This document shows positions 17,463 through 25,902 of a DNA stretch of 50,182 nt, one piece after another (the first letter of the stretch is position 1; each line of letters starts with the position of its first letter). A model generated the notes under the pieces. That model was not told where the DNA came from, searched no databases, and worked only from the letters and a program-made list of their open reading frames with translations. The stretch comes from Candidatus Venteria ishoeyi. GTDB lineage: Bacteria; Pseudomonadota; Gammaproteobacteria; Beggiatoales; Beggiatoaceae. The stretch is from contig NZ_JAUCGJ010000036.1 in NCBI RefSeq assembly GCF_030378065.1, positions 1-50,182 of the forward strand. The letters run 5' to 3'. Position numbers and translations under genes: made by a program.

Positions 17463-18416
17463 TCATGCCTCAGGTAACTGGCAATCATCGGGGAGTTGAC
17501 GCCGTGCCAGTAAAATCTGTTTGAAATGTTCCGGATCTTTGGTGTGCGTCAGTTCGCCAGGGCGTGGAAAGTGGTAATCCTTCAAACGCGACAACCAAAA
17601 ACGCAAGGCTGCTGCGCGCAGCATCACCGACCAGTTTTCCCGTTCCTGAAACGTAAATGGGCGCTGCTGCTGATAGGCATCTAAAAAGATATGCAGACGC
17701 GCTACATCCAGTTGCCCTGTTTCCAGGTCAATACACCAATCATTAACCGTAACCGCCACATCGTATAACAACACATCATCACAGGCATAATAAAAATCAA
17801 TAATACCGCACAGTTCATCATCATTAAATAAGGCATTATCACGAAATAAATCGGCATGAATCACGCCGCGCGGCAAATTATCATGCTGATGTTTTCCCTG
17901 AAAGCGAATTTCTTCCTGCAACAGATGATTATCGGTTTCTGGCAGTTTTTCCTGAAGGCGTTTTGCTATCTGCCGCCACCAGTGTGGCCCACGACCATTG
18001 GCGCGATATAAGGGAAACCCTGGCGTTGCCGTATGCATATGTCCCAGTGAATGGCCTAAAGCCTGACACTGGGCCAGCTTAGGCTGCAAAATTTCACTGC
18101 CAGTTAAGCGCCGCACCAAGGCTGCGGGTTTGTCATAAAAATGCTGCAAATAATGCCCGTCATTATCCGCCAAAGGATGGGCACTGGGGACTTTGTGTTC
18201 AGCCAGATAGGCCATGAGCTCCAGAAAATAAGGGAGTTCTTTTTCTCCCATTTCCTCAAACAGGGTTAAAACAAATTCCCCACTGGTAGTGGTCACAAAA
18301 TAATTAGTATTTTCAATACCAGAACTAATACCCTGGTATTCCAGCAGTTGCCCTAGTGGGTATTGCTGTAAAAAAGTTTCCAGCGCTTCGCGCTCAACAA
18401 TCGTATAAACAGACAT
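17463..18416 (-). CDS. thrB: Homoserine kinase, aminoglycoside-phosphotransferase-like type
   Basis: Threonine-pathway enzyme phosphorylating homoserine. Its 317 residues match the Pseudomonas-type ThrB of the APH/choline-kinase fold, not the GHMP kinase of E. coli. Seen signatures are MSVYTIVEREALETFL at the N-terminus, YQGISSGIENTNYFVTT (nucleotide-binding region), GHSLGHMH, the catalytic loop GVIHADLFRDNALF with Asp and Asn, and GIIDFYYACDD (metal-binding Asp). Start ATG at 18416; the nearest AGG is in an R1 repeat about 20 bases upstream and too far to be a strong ribosome binding site. yggS follows on the same strand. Confidence 0.93.
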   Translation of the reverse strand: MSVYTIVEREALETFLQQYPLGQLLEYQGISSGIENTNYFVTTTSGEFVLTLFEEMGEKELPYFLELMAYLAEHKVPSAHPLADNDGHYLQHFYDKPAALVRRLTGSEILQPKLAQCQALGHSLGHMHTATPGFPLYRANGRGPHWWRQIAKRLQEKLPETDNHLLQEEIRFQGKHQHDNLPRGVIHADLFRDNALFNDDELCGIIDFYYACDDVLLYDVAVTVNDWCIDLETGQLDVARLHIFLDAYQQQRPFTFQERENWSVMLRAAALRFWLSRLKDYHFPRPGELTHTKDPEHFKQILLARRQLPDDCQLPEA

Positions 18417-18434
18417 GAATAGTGCTTTAAGTGT

Positions 18435-18521
18435 TTAACCTGAATTCGATGTCAGCTCGAACGGCACAAAAGATGCCGAAAATCACTTCCATCTCAAACT
18501 AAGTTATTGATAAGTAAATGC
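18435..18521. repeat. R1 repeat, left-end type
   Basis: TTAACCTGAATTCGATGT starts at 18435. The interior GAAAATCACTTCCATCTCA and AAGTTATTGATAAGTAAATGC aligns with 1145-1195 of the first R1 copy. The right end is missing; the IS-derived palindrome at 18524 occupies the place where it should continue. Confidence 0.65.
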
Positions 18522-18523
18522 TA

Positions 18524-18575
18524 GGAGGCTGTCCGAGAACACAAGACCTACTGCCTCTGTTATCGGACAGCCTCC
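18524..18575. mobile_element. 52-base inverted-repeat remnant of the IS seen at the window end
   Basis: GGAGGCTGTCCGAGAAC (18524-18540) and GTTATCGGACAGCCTCC (18559-18575) are inverted repeats with one mismatch. The left end plus ACACAAGACCTACTGC is nearly identical to the sequence at 50059-50095. This looks like the two ends of one IS joined after internal loss, or a minimal MITE. It also lies 20 bases beyond the LOG-protein stop and may act as its terminator. Confidence 0.75.
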
Positions 18576-18594
18576 CAGGTTTAAGCGTTATTCC

Positions 18595-19320
18595 TTAGAG
18601 ATAAGACAGCATATCGCGTTCTTCAGCGGAAGGCTCAAAGCTGCGACGTTCATAATAACTGAAGATCAGATCCACCACTGACTGGGCATCATCCACCATC
18701 TGAAACAGATCCATATCTTCCGGACTGATGGTTTTTTGAGCATCCCGCATACTGGCTTGTACCCAGTCGATAAATCCCTGCCAGAAATCTGAACCCACCA
18801 AAATAATTGGAATTTTTCGGGTTTTTCCGGTTTGTACCAAGGTCAGGATTTCCGCGAGTTCATCTAATGTGCCAAAACCGCCGGGTAAAACCACATAGGC
18901 AGAAGCATGTTTAACAAACATGACCTTACGCGCAAAAAAATGGCGAAAGGATAAGGAAATATCCTGATAGGGATTACCGCTTTGTTCATGGGGCAGTTGG
19001 ATATTCAAACCAACGCTGGGCGAGGGGCCGGCAAAACAGCCTTTATTAGCGGCTTCCATAATACCGGGGCCACCACCACTGACCACGGAGAAACCGGATT
19101 CCGATAAACTACGTCCGATTTCTTCAGTCAGTTGATAATAAGGGTGTTCCGGTGGGAATCGCGCAGAACCAAAAATAGTCACTGTGGGTGAAATATTGGA
19201 TAAGCGTTCAAAGCCTTCCACAAATTCCGTCATGATCTGAAACACGCGCCAGGATTCACGCGATAAAGCCATGGGATCGGAACTGTCTTGATGTAGACGA
19301 TTGTGTATATTATGTTTCAT
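18595..19320 (-). CDS. LOG family protein (TIGR00730 type)
   Basis: Rossmann-fold protein of 241 residues related to cytokinin-riboside 5'-monophosphate phosphoribohydrolases. Seen motifs: VTIFGSARFPPEHPYY, VVSGGGPGIMEAANKG and the nucleotide-binding PGGFGTLDELAEILTLVQTGK region, with conserved Arg-Lys in FRHFFARKVMFVK. Members often hydrolyse nucleotide monophosphates to base and ribose phosphate; the bacterial role is uncertain. A longer frame begins at ATG 19362, but that codon lies in the hairpin at 19357-19387, so the ATG at 19320 is preferred. Neither start has a clear ribosome binding site. Confidence 0.88.
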   Translation of the reverse strand: MKHNIHNRLHQDSSDPMALSRESWRVFQIMTEFVEGFERLSNISPTVTIFGSARFPPEHPYYQLTEEIGRSLSESGFSVVSGGGPGIMEAANKGCFAGPSPSVGLNIQLPHEQSGNPYQDISLSFRHFFARKVMFVKHASAYVVLPGGFGTLDELAEILTLVQTGKTRKIPIILVGSDFWQGFIDWVQASMRDAQKTISPEDMDLFQMVDDAQSVVDLIFSYYERRSFEPSAEERDMLSYL

Positions 19321-19330
19321 AGGTGGAATT

Positions 19331-19387
19331 TTAACATAAGCTGAATACGGTGTAAGCTTCATTCAGTGCTAAAGACACTGAATGAAG
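19331..19387. terminator. R1-related repeat with a perfect hairpin after the CHAT gene
   Basis: CTTCATTCAGTG (19357-19368) pairs perfectly with CACTGAATGAAG (19376-19387) around CTAAAGA. It starts five bases beyond the CHAT gene stop on the minus strand, so it probably ends that transcript. The adjoining TTAACATAAGCTGAATACGGTGTAAGCTT is a diverged R1 end, and GCTAAAGACACTGAA also occurs in the copy at 1104. Confidence 0.6.
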
Positions 19388-19391
19388 TTTC

Positions 19392-21641
19392 TTAAAGCCA
19401 ATTACCAATTAATAAAAATGCCCCCCAAAAAGCCGGGTGGCGAAACATACGCTGCTTAAGCAGTGCAAGCTGGGCCTTGCGCAAGGCTTGTGCTTTAGAA
19501 GTGTTGGGCTGTTGCAGTTGGCGATAGAATTCAATAATCAGTTTGGAGGTGGCTTCATCGTTGACAAACCATAAGCTGGCCAAGGCACTTCTGGCACCGG
19601 CACGAATCGCAACGCCAGCCAGACCCAGCGCGGCGCGTTCATCACCGACAGCAGTCTGGCAGGCACTTAAGGTTAGCAGTTCCACCGGTTGTTTGCGGAT
19701 GCTGCCCAATCCCAGCAGTGTTTCCAGTTTATTCATGGTGAGTTTGTCGTGATAAGTCAACAGGAAGGTATTTCTGGGATCGGTATCAAATTGTCCATGC
19801 GAGGCGATATGTACAATGGAATAAGGTTGATTTTCCAGTGCCTGGTTGATGCTTGTTAAAGAAAACTTTTCATCCAGTAAAGTCTGGCGTTGTTGAAACA
19901 AGGACTCAATACCCCGAATTTCCCTGGGCACATTAGGCAATGCCGTGAAATTTTGTACGCCTTTAGACAAGCCGTTGAGTAAAACGCTAATATTTTCATG
20001 CGGCAGCGGACGGGGATCGGTCAGATCAAGACTGGGCGTGACTGCCAGCGCATAATCCTGAATCAGAAAATGCCGCGTTTCACGATCATACAAGGTGCCC
20101 AGGGGTATCATGCGCAAAGCACCATCCGGCACGATAACCAGGGTATCAATCTGATATTTGGACAATAATGGCAGCAAAGGTTGAATCAGCCATTCATGCA
20201 ATTGTATGGCTTCGCGAATAAAACGGTTATTGCGGCTGTCTTGCAGATTGTATTGAAAAGCGCGTATGGTCTGGGTCATTTCCCGTTCACTGACTGGCAC
20301 GCGCAAATGGTGAATACCATCGGCTAAACTGACCAGCAGTTCCATACGATCCGGTAATAAAATCGGGTAAAGCATAGCAGTATGGCGCGTCAGTGCATCA
20401 AGATTCACCACGGGTACTTTTTCCAGATTGGAAATTGCCACGCATTCATCCTGAAAATACTCTTCCAGTTCCGCGACTTTAAGTTTTTCCACCGTAGCAC
20501 GGGCTTGTTTCAGCAGTTGCTCTTTAGCTTCAGCACTGGCCTGCCATGCCTGCTGCAATAATAAATCCGCCAGACCAAAATACACCGGGCGCAGTGATTG
20601 TAAAAAAAATTCCTGCACATCGCGCCGCCCTGAGGTTAAACGCATACGAATTGGATGCAGAATATCCAAAGCCTGTTGATAAGCCTGAATAGCCGCCGGA
20701 ATATCCCCTTCAGCACGGTGCAAACGCCCCAGTTGCCAGTGCCATTGATAGCTTAAGTCGGGCTGTTTTTGTGATAAAAACAACGCCATGCGTGAAAATT
20801 TTTGGGCATGAGCTATTTCACCTTTACGCTCGTAGACCTGCCCCAGATAACCGCGTACCTGTGCTTGTAAACGTGGTGTTTCTTTTGCCGTTGCCGGGTT
20901 TTGCGCAGCCAGTTGCAAACGATTTTCCGCAAAAGCCAAAGCCTGTGGATGCTGGCTTTCACGGTGGATGCGCAAAGCCAGTTGCGCTAAAGCCAGTTGC
21001 TGAGCCAAGGCAAAATTGATTTTTGGCAATAAGGCTTGCGCTTGTTGTAAGTGTTGTAAACTTTGCGTTATGTTTTGTTGTTGCAACGCTAAACGTGCCT
21101 GATTACTGCGTATATTAATTTGTAAATCAGCATCCTGAGCTTGTTCCGCCTGTTGATAAGCCTGTTCATAGGTTTCTTCAGCTTGCTTGGTTTTGTCTTG
21201 CACACTGAAAAAAGTACCCTGATGATTCAGAATATGTGCCAGCATTTGTGGCTGCTGGGTTTGTCGCGCTAACTTGACGCCTTGTTCAAATTGTTCAGCG
21301 GCAGCCAATGTTTGCTGCATACCTAACAAGGTATCGGCAAGTTGGCTGTGGATTAAAATTTGTTGTTGTTGAGTGGCTGATTTTTGATGCTGCAACAGAT
21401 ACTGATATGCCGTGCGATAATCGCCTAAGGCCTGATAAGCACTGCCAATCCGAATGTGTAAGTCCACCTGCGCGTTGCTCTCAAGCTGTGGTAACGCCTG
21501 TTGCCAATTGTTAATGGCTTTGGCATACGCGCCCTGGCTAAAAGCCTCTTCACCTTGTCTGACCGTTTGTAATGGGGTTTGGGCATGACTATAGCCAGCA
21601 ACAAAAAGCAAACAAAATAAACAAAGTTGCATAGTTTTCAT
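19392..21641 (-). CDS. Exported TPR-CHAT protein (caspase-like peptidase fold)
   Basis: Protein of 749 residues. An N-terminal signal peptide (MKTMQLCLFCLLFVAGYSHA) predicts export. About ten TPR-like helical repeats fill residues 25-360 (e.g. GEEAFSQGAYAKAINNWQQA, LGDYRTAYQYLLQHQ, AEGDIPAAIQAYQQALDI). The C-terminal CHAT domain spans about 440-749. The expected catalytic dyad is visible: His615 in IVHIASHGQF and Cys661 in LLTLSACQTAVGDERAALGL. The ending FRHPAFWGAFLLIGNW is typical of TPR-CHAT proteins from cyanobacteria and filamentous sulfur bacteria. The fold is that of clan CD peptidases; the substrate is unknown. A membrane-anchored protein gene starts divergently 195 bases away. Confidence 0.92.
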   Translation of the reverse strand: MKTMQLCLFCLLFVAGYSHAQTPLQTVRQGEEAFSQGAYAKAINNWQQALPQLESNAQVDLHIRIGSAYQALGDYRTAYQYLLQHQKSATQQQQILIHSQLADTLLGMQQTLAAAEQFEQGVKLARQTQQPQMLAHILNHQGTFFSVQDKTKQAEETYEQAYQQAEQAQDADLQINIRSNQARLALQQQNITQSLQHLQQAQALLPKINFALAQQLALAQLALRIHRESQHPQALAFAENRLQLAAQNPATAKETPRLQAQVRGYLGQVYERKGEIAHAQKFSRMALFLSQKQPDLSYQWHWQLGRLHRAEGDIPAAIQAYQQALDILHPIRMRLTSGRRDVQEFFLQSLRPVYFGLADLLLQQAWQASAEAKEQLLKQARATVEKLKVAELEEYFQDECVAISNLEKVPVVNLDALTRHTAMLYPILLPDRMELLVSLADGIHHLRVPVSEREMTQTIRAFQYNLQDSRNNRFIREAIQLHEWLIQPLLPLLSKYQIDTLVIVPDGALRMIPLGTLYDRETRHFLIQDYALAVTPSLDLTDPRPLPHENISVLLNGLSKGVQNFTALPNVPREIRGIESLFQQRQTLLDEKFSLTSINQALENQPYSIVHIASHGQFDTDPRNTFLLTYHDKLTMNKLETLLGLGSIRKQPVELLTLSACQTAVGDERAALGLAGVAIRAGARSALASLWFVNDEATSKLIIEFYRQLQQPNTSKAQALRKAQLALLKQRMFRHPAFWGAFLLIGNWL

Positions 21642-21822
21642 TATGACCCACCTCTGTATAATAAAATCAATTCAGCTTCCGCAGGGATAACAGCCCTTCA
21701 AGGGATTATCTCTTTAATCGGCTAAGAAAAGTGAATAATTGCTTTTCATAACGTGACTGTATCATGGGCTACTTGGGTTTTACAAACCTGGAGCCATATC
21801 ATAAGCTGAGCTATCGTTTTTT

Positions 21823-21839
21823 AGGGGGGACTTAACATT
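21823..21839 (+). promoter_or_regulatory. Strong Shine-Dalgarno site ahead of an ATT codon
   Basis: AGGGGGGA is followed six bases later by ATT, in frame with the gene ending at 23171. A short frame, MGYLGFTNLEPYHKLSYRFLGGT, starting at 21764 in another phase, ends at 21835 just before the ATT and could couple translation. A sequencing error or mutation at an ATG is the main alternative. Confidence 0.6.
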
Positions 21840-23171
21840 TCAACCACCAAATCCTCTGACACAACATCCCGGCAGGCACTTGTTGAATCATCATCATCCC
21901 CGGTAAGTCCGCAACAAGTTGAATACCTGCCAGCAGCATCTGCCCAGACCCCACGTCCCCCCAGGCAGCGTAGTCTCTGGTATCCATTTTTCTGGGTACT
22001 GGCATTAATGCTGTTTTTATTTTTATTCAGTTTTTTTGGACGTCAATGGCTGGACAGCATGTTAGCCAGACTGGATCAACAAAAAACCGTGCATCTGGAT
22101 CAAAGCCATGCTGACAGCGGCGTAAAGCAACAGGTACGCCCCAGTATCCGTTTAATGTTACGCAATGAAAATGGCGAGCTTACAGAACATTTGCTGGATG
22201 CTGAAAAATATCAACAGTTTGTACGCGATACCATTCCAAACTTAACGCAAGCCCGTAAACAGGTGCAGGCAGCCTCCCGGCAGCGTTTGCATGACGATTT
22301 ATTCCGTTTATTTACCCCGATTTCCCAACGCACGGAACGTTTTGCCAATTGGTATTTTGCCTATGACACGACTTACCGTTTGCTCTGGGAAGGGCTGCGC
22401 TCAGCCAGCCAACATGCGCTAAGCACTGAAGCGCAAAGCCTGCAAGATGCCGTGGCTTATGATGTCGAGGCCTATTTACAACAACATTATGAAGAGATTG
22501 TATTACGCCCGGAAATCACCCATGTGTACTTAAAGCAAGTCTATCAGGATAACCTGCAACAAGCGCATCATGATTATTTACTGGCCTTATCCAAATTACA
22601 CGACAATTTCCAGCAGTTTGTCGCCCACCAAACCACGCACGCACAAGCACTGGATGTCAGTAAGGTGGCCTTCACCCTGGATTGGGACAGCCAGTTTAAT
22701 AAAATCAGCATGGCAGATTATGAACGTGGCACGCCGGATGCCATACGCGGTATTGGTCTGGCAGCCGCTGGTGGCGCAACCGGTAAGGCCGTGGGCGGCG
22801 TGGCGGGTAAAGCCATGGCATCAGTGGTGGGCAAGGGCTTGTTTGCCAAAGCAGCAGCACCGATTGCAAGCAAAGCCGCGTTATTGGCTGTGCAAGGCAC
22901 CGCAGGGGCGGCGGCAGGCTCCATTGTACCCGGCGCAGGCACGGCACTGGGTGGCACTATTGGCCTGGGTACGGGGATTGCGGTAGATTATGCGATCAGC
23001 AAAGGCATAGAGCAAGTGCAGCGTGAAGAATTTATTAGCGATATTCAGGAAGCCTTAAAAGTCACCCGCTGGGAATGGGAAAATACCATGCAGGCCTCTT
23101 TGAGGCAGGGTATCAATATCTGGTTTGAGGATACCTTGCAATTGTTACCTTTGTATACCTTGGATGATTAA
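21837..23171 (+). CDS. Membrane-anchored protein with a Gly/Ala-rich glycine-zipper-like segment, apparent AUU start
   Basis: No family recognised. The first ATG (22008) lies in the middle of a membrane helix, which is implausible. The frame is open back to 21825 and reads like protein (SRQALVESSSSPVSPQQVEY, LPAASAQTPRPPRQRSLWYP). AGGGGGGA at 21823-21830 is ideally placed for ATT at 21837, giving 444 residues. The layout would be: polar N-tail; membrane segment about 47-68, preceded by Arg40, Arg43 and Arg45 so N-in; a helical Gln-rich domain about 100-290; then a Gly/Ala-rich hydrophobic stretch about 302-390 with GGATGKAVGGVAGKAMASVV and AAGSIVPGAGTALGGTIGLG. That stretch resembles glycine-zipper or colicin-like membrane-inserting regions. 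Most of the protein would face the periplasm. A hairpin follows the stop. Confidence 0.75.
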   Translation: MSTTKSSDTTSRQALVESSSSPVSPQQVEYLPAASAQTPRPPRQRSLWYPFFWVLALMLFLFLFSFFGRQWLDSMLARLDQQKTVHLDQSHADSGVKQQVRPSIRLMLRNENGELTEHLLDAEKYQQFVRDTIPNLTQARKQVQAASRQRLHDDLFRLFTPISQRTERFANWYFAYDTTYRLLWEGLRSASQHALSTEAQSLQDAVAYDVEAYLQQHYEEIVLRPEITHVYLKQVYQDNLQQAHHDYLLALSKLHDNFQQFVAHQTTHAQALDVSKVAFTLDWDSQFNKISMADYERGTPDAIRGIGLAAAGGATGKAVGGVAGKAMASVVGKGLFAKAAAPIASKAALLAVQGTAGAAAGSIVPGAGTALGGTIGLGTGIAVDYAISKGIEQVQREEFISDIQEALKVTRWEWENTMQASLRQGINIWFEDTLQLLPLYTLDD

Positions 23172-23180
23172 GGTCTACGT

Positions 23181-23213
23181 AGGACTGGCAGTCCTTTAAG
23201 GATTGCCAGTCCT
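23181..23213. terminator. Hairpin between convergent genes
   Basis: AGGACTGGCAGTCCT (23181-23195) pairs with GGATTGCCAGTCCT (23200-23213), a stem of about 14 pairs with one G-T. It lies ten bases after the glycine-zipper gene and before the bioD stop on the other strand, so it can terminate both. Confidence 0.7.
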
Positions 23214-23237
23214 GAAGTTATTATTTGTTTTTACCAG

Positions 23238-23978
23238 TTACTGTATTAGTGGGGTAGTCAGTGATTCTGCCAACTGAGCGACATCTAAAGTTTGACACCA
23301 AGGCAGAGTCCCTAGCAAGGGTGCGGGAATGCGTGCTTTTAGACTCTCCAGTACCTGCTGTTGGGCAAAATCTTCCGTCACTGGCGGGGCTAAGCTATTG
23401 GCAACCCAGCCAACCAGTGTGCAGCCATCATTAATAATTGCCTGTGCGCTAAGCAATGCGTGATTAATGCAGCCCAGTTTTAAACCGACCACCAAAATAA
23501 CACCGACATCCAACGCCTGAACCAGATCATTTAAACCTGCTTGTTCATTCAGCGGCACGTACCAACCGCCAACCCCTTCTATTAATAAGTGTTCCTGATT
23601 TTGCATACAGTGTTTTTGCATACCCTGGCAGGCTTGCACCAGCTTATCCAACTGCAAGGGTGCACCCATCTCGGTTGCGGCAATATGCGGCGCTATAGGT
23701 GGCTCAAATGCAAAAGGATTGACTTGTTGATAGGGCAGGGAGGAACTGCTGTGGGCTTGAATCAGCAAGGCATCCTGGTTGCGTAAAATACCTTGTTCAT
23801 CACGTTCACAACCACTGGCAACAGGCTTCATGCCCGTGGCTGCGATGCCCTGCCGTTGAAAATGATGCAACAAGGCCAGTGTTGTCCAGGTTTTACCGAT
23901 ACCTGTATCGGTACCGGTAATAAAAAACGTGTTTGCTGACAAGTTTTTTAACGTGAGTTCGGGTTTTTGATTGCACAT
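23238..23978 (-). CDS. bioD: Dethiobiotin synthetase
   Basis: Biotin-pathway enzyme that forms the ureido ring of dethiobiotin from DAPA, CO2 and ATP. The 246-residue protein has the P-loop FITGTDTGIGKTWTTLALL (17-35), KPVASGCERD (substrate/Mg region), the NPFAFEPPIAPHIAA segment and LLIEGVGGWYVPLNE. The N-terminal extension of about 15 residues (MCNQKPELTLKNLSA) is slightly longer than usual, and no internal start is clearly better. It lies 24 bases downstream of dsbA on the same strand and is likely cotranscribed. The rest of the bio genes are not in the window. Confidence 0.95.
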   Translation of the reverse strand: MCNQKPELTLKNLSANTFFITGTDTGIGKTWTTLALLHHFQRQGIAATGMKPVASGCERDEQGILRNQDALLIQAHSSSSLPYQQVNPFAFEPPIAPHIAATEMGAPLQLDKLVQACQGMQKHCMQNQEHLLIEGVGGWYVPLNEQAGLNDLVQALDVGVILVVGLKLGCINHALLSAQAIINDGCTLVGWVANSLAPPVTEDFAQQQVLESLKARIPAPLLGTLPWCQTLDVAQLAESLTTPLIQ

Positions 23979-24002
23979 ACTAATTAGATATTTTAAGTCA
24001 GC

Positions 24003-24644
24003 TTATTTAGCACTGACTTGTTTTTGACGTGCCGCGTCAAGCAGCTTATCCGCTTCTTGTAACAGCTGATCATAACCACCGGTCATGCTGCTTGTCATGC
24101 GATATTCACCATTAACCACCAGACTGGGTACGGCATTGATGCCATATTTTTGGGTCAAGCGTTTGGCATTACGCACTTTGGCATCAACGGAAAACGAATT
24201 CAGTGCCTTGGTAAAGTCTTCTTTGGAAATACCGGCATGTTCTTTGAACAACTTGGCAAAGTCTTCCATGGTGCGCAAAGGACGCTTTTCTTTATGTATG
24301 GAGGCAAAGATTTTTTCGTGCATGGTGTCCAGTACATTCAGCTCTTCTGCCACATAATATACTTGTGCCAGGGCTGCCCAATGATTATTACTGAAAATGG
24401 CAGGCAGTTTCACCAATACCACGTCATCAGGTAAGTTTTTGGCCCAGGCTTCCAACGCAGGATCAAGCGTATAACAATGTGGGCAGGTATACCAGAACAC
24501 TTCAACCACTTCCAGTTTACCTTTTTCAGCAACCGGCTGTGGTGGCGTTATTTTTTCATAAGGCAGTTTATCTGCTGCAAAGGCAGCACTGTTAAACAAA
24601 CAAAGAAAACCCAAAACCCAAAAACTACGAAGGTATCGCTTCAT
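24003..24644 (-). CDS. dsbA: Thiol:disulfide interchange protein DsbA
   Basis: Periplasmic oxidase that introduces disulfides into exported proteins. It has 213 residues with signal peptide MKRYLRSFWVLGFLCLFNSAAFA, cleavage expected about residue 23. The thioredoxin-fold active site CPHC is at 54-57 in VFWYTCPHCYTLDP, and the cis-Pro loop is NAVPSLVVNGEYR. The inserted helical domain lies between them. CPHC is the classic strongly oxidising DsbA dipeptide. It is the first gene before bioD. The 307 bases upstream are AT-rich and hold only weak promoter candidates. Confidence 0.96.
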   Translation of the reverse strand: MKRYLRSFWVLGFLCLFNSAAFAADKLPYEKITPPQPVAEKGKLEVVEVFWYTCPHCYTLDPALEAWAKNLPDDVVLVKLPAIFSNNHWAALAQVYYVAEELNVLDTMHEKIFASIHKEKRPLRTMEDFAKLFKEHAGISKEDFTKALNSFSVDAKVRNAKRLTQKYGINAVPSLVVNGEYRMTSSMTGGYDQLLQEADKLLDAARQKQVSAK

Positions 24645-24951
24645 AAAAACCTCTTAAGAAAAAACAAAAAATAATGGAACACCGATAGATGTGTTCTATG
24701 TTGTTTTTGACAATCGCCTTATAATGACCGGATAAAGCTTGATGCGCATGGATTGTTACAAGATGTTCATCCCAACGGTTTCCGATTTTACAAAGATTAA
24801 TTCATAACAGCAAACATATTTATTATGGAATGCTTGCTCAAAGTTTTTTTCAGCACAGCGCCTGCTGCGATCAAATCTGAGATTCAGGCTGCCTGATTTT
24901 ATACTGGTTCAGGTTTTCCCGTTATAAGTCATATTACTGGCCTGAAAATGA
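24645..24951. other. Gene-free stretch upstream of dsbA
   Basis: AT-rich and without a credible coding frame or a repeat shared with the rest of the window. It probably carries the dsbA promoter on the minus strand; no confident -10/-35 pair was picked. Confidence 0.5.
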
Positions 24952-25538
24952 ATGGGAGACGAAAGTCTTCCCCACCCTATATTTAAAGTTTGCTGCAACA
25001 TAAGTTTACTGCTTAAGTTAATGATAGTGGGGCGTCACGGGGGGCAGGAGGTAGTGCCCCCTGAATGTGATTTTTTCAGCAATTCTCAATTACCGCCAGA
25101 GTTTGTACAACCCCAGGACAGAGAAGAAAAACAGGATTGTGAGTTAGCCGCAGCCAAGCGCTGGTTAAGGGCTTGGGGAAATCATTATTCTCCTTGGGGT
25201 ATGACTATACTGGGCGATGATCTTTACTGTCATCAACCCTTTTGTGAGGCAGCTATTGAGCAAGGTTTCGATGTTTTGCTGGTCTGTAAACCTGATTCAC
25301 ATTCAACATTATACGACTGGATTGCTGATTTTGAGCGTATCTGATTATACTGACTTATTTGCTCCATACTGTACTTGACTGGATGGATACTGCTTACCAC
25401 ACTGTACGTAGTCTGCTACCATCACCACGTACATTCTTTGAACATCTACGCGCACTTATTCAGTATTTTCTCTTTGACTCTTGGGAGCATTTAATAAACT
25501 TTATGCTTGATGGGCTAAAAAATGAAAATCCTGATTAA
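24952..25538 (+). pseudogene. Decayed transposase, two separated fragments
   Basis: The first fragment (to 25344) reads PPEFVQPQDREEKQDCELAA, AAKRWLRAWG, SPWGMTILGDDLYCHQPFCE and GFDVLLVCKPDSHSTLYDWI. The GDDLYxxQPFCE and LLVCKPxSHxTLYxW blocks belong to a DDE transposase family I recall from ISs in sulfur bacteria and cyanobacteria. It stops after ADFERI. The C-terminal part resumes in another frame at 25347 as ILTYLLHTVLDWMDTAYHTV, then RTFFEHLRALIQYFLFDSWE and HLINFMLDGLKNENPD, ending at 25538. The middle of the catalytic domain and the N-terminus are missing. No inverted ends were identified, so element borders are unknown. Confidence 0.8.
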
Positions 25539-25902
25539 AACTGTAGGTTTTAAATTGAGAATTGCTGGGGAATCTCTTAAATTTTTTATTTTTAAATTTT
25601 TTCCATATAATCGCTTGATTTATCTAACTGCTTTATGAGGTTCCGAATTACTGAGCGTTACCTAACGACTCCCGTAAAAGCTTAATTTATGCTATGGTAT
25701 ATAGATTAGTTACGATTAGTTACGCAAATATAATATTGTAATTGTTATTTGATCTCACATAATTTTTTTGCCTTCCAGAGATCAAAAAATAAAATGTCCC
25801 ACAGTGGCAATTTTTTTGACAAATATATCAATTTGCTTCAAAAAAAGAAGTATCTGCGTAACATTAATTATATTGATATGGCTATTATGGAGAATGGAAC
25901 CC
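25539..25902. other. AT-rich leader region before glgC
   Basis: Contains the tail of the IS remnant and the presumed glgC promoter. GATTAGTTAC occurs twice in tandem at about 25705-25725, next to TATGGTATATAG. The longer glgC frame in this stretch (from 25768) is probably untranslated. Confidence 0.4.

Noticed and set aside
22570-22986. 138-residue frame overlapping the glycine-zipper gene
   Set aside because: Shadow of the Gly/Ala-rich coding region in another frame; the annotated frame extends much further on both sides.
25768-25902. N-terminal extension of glgC
   Set aside because: The extra 45 residues are hydrophobic and unlike GlgC, while the ATG at 25903 gives the family length.
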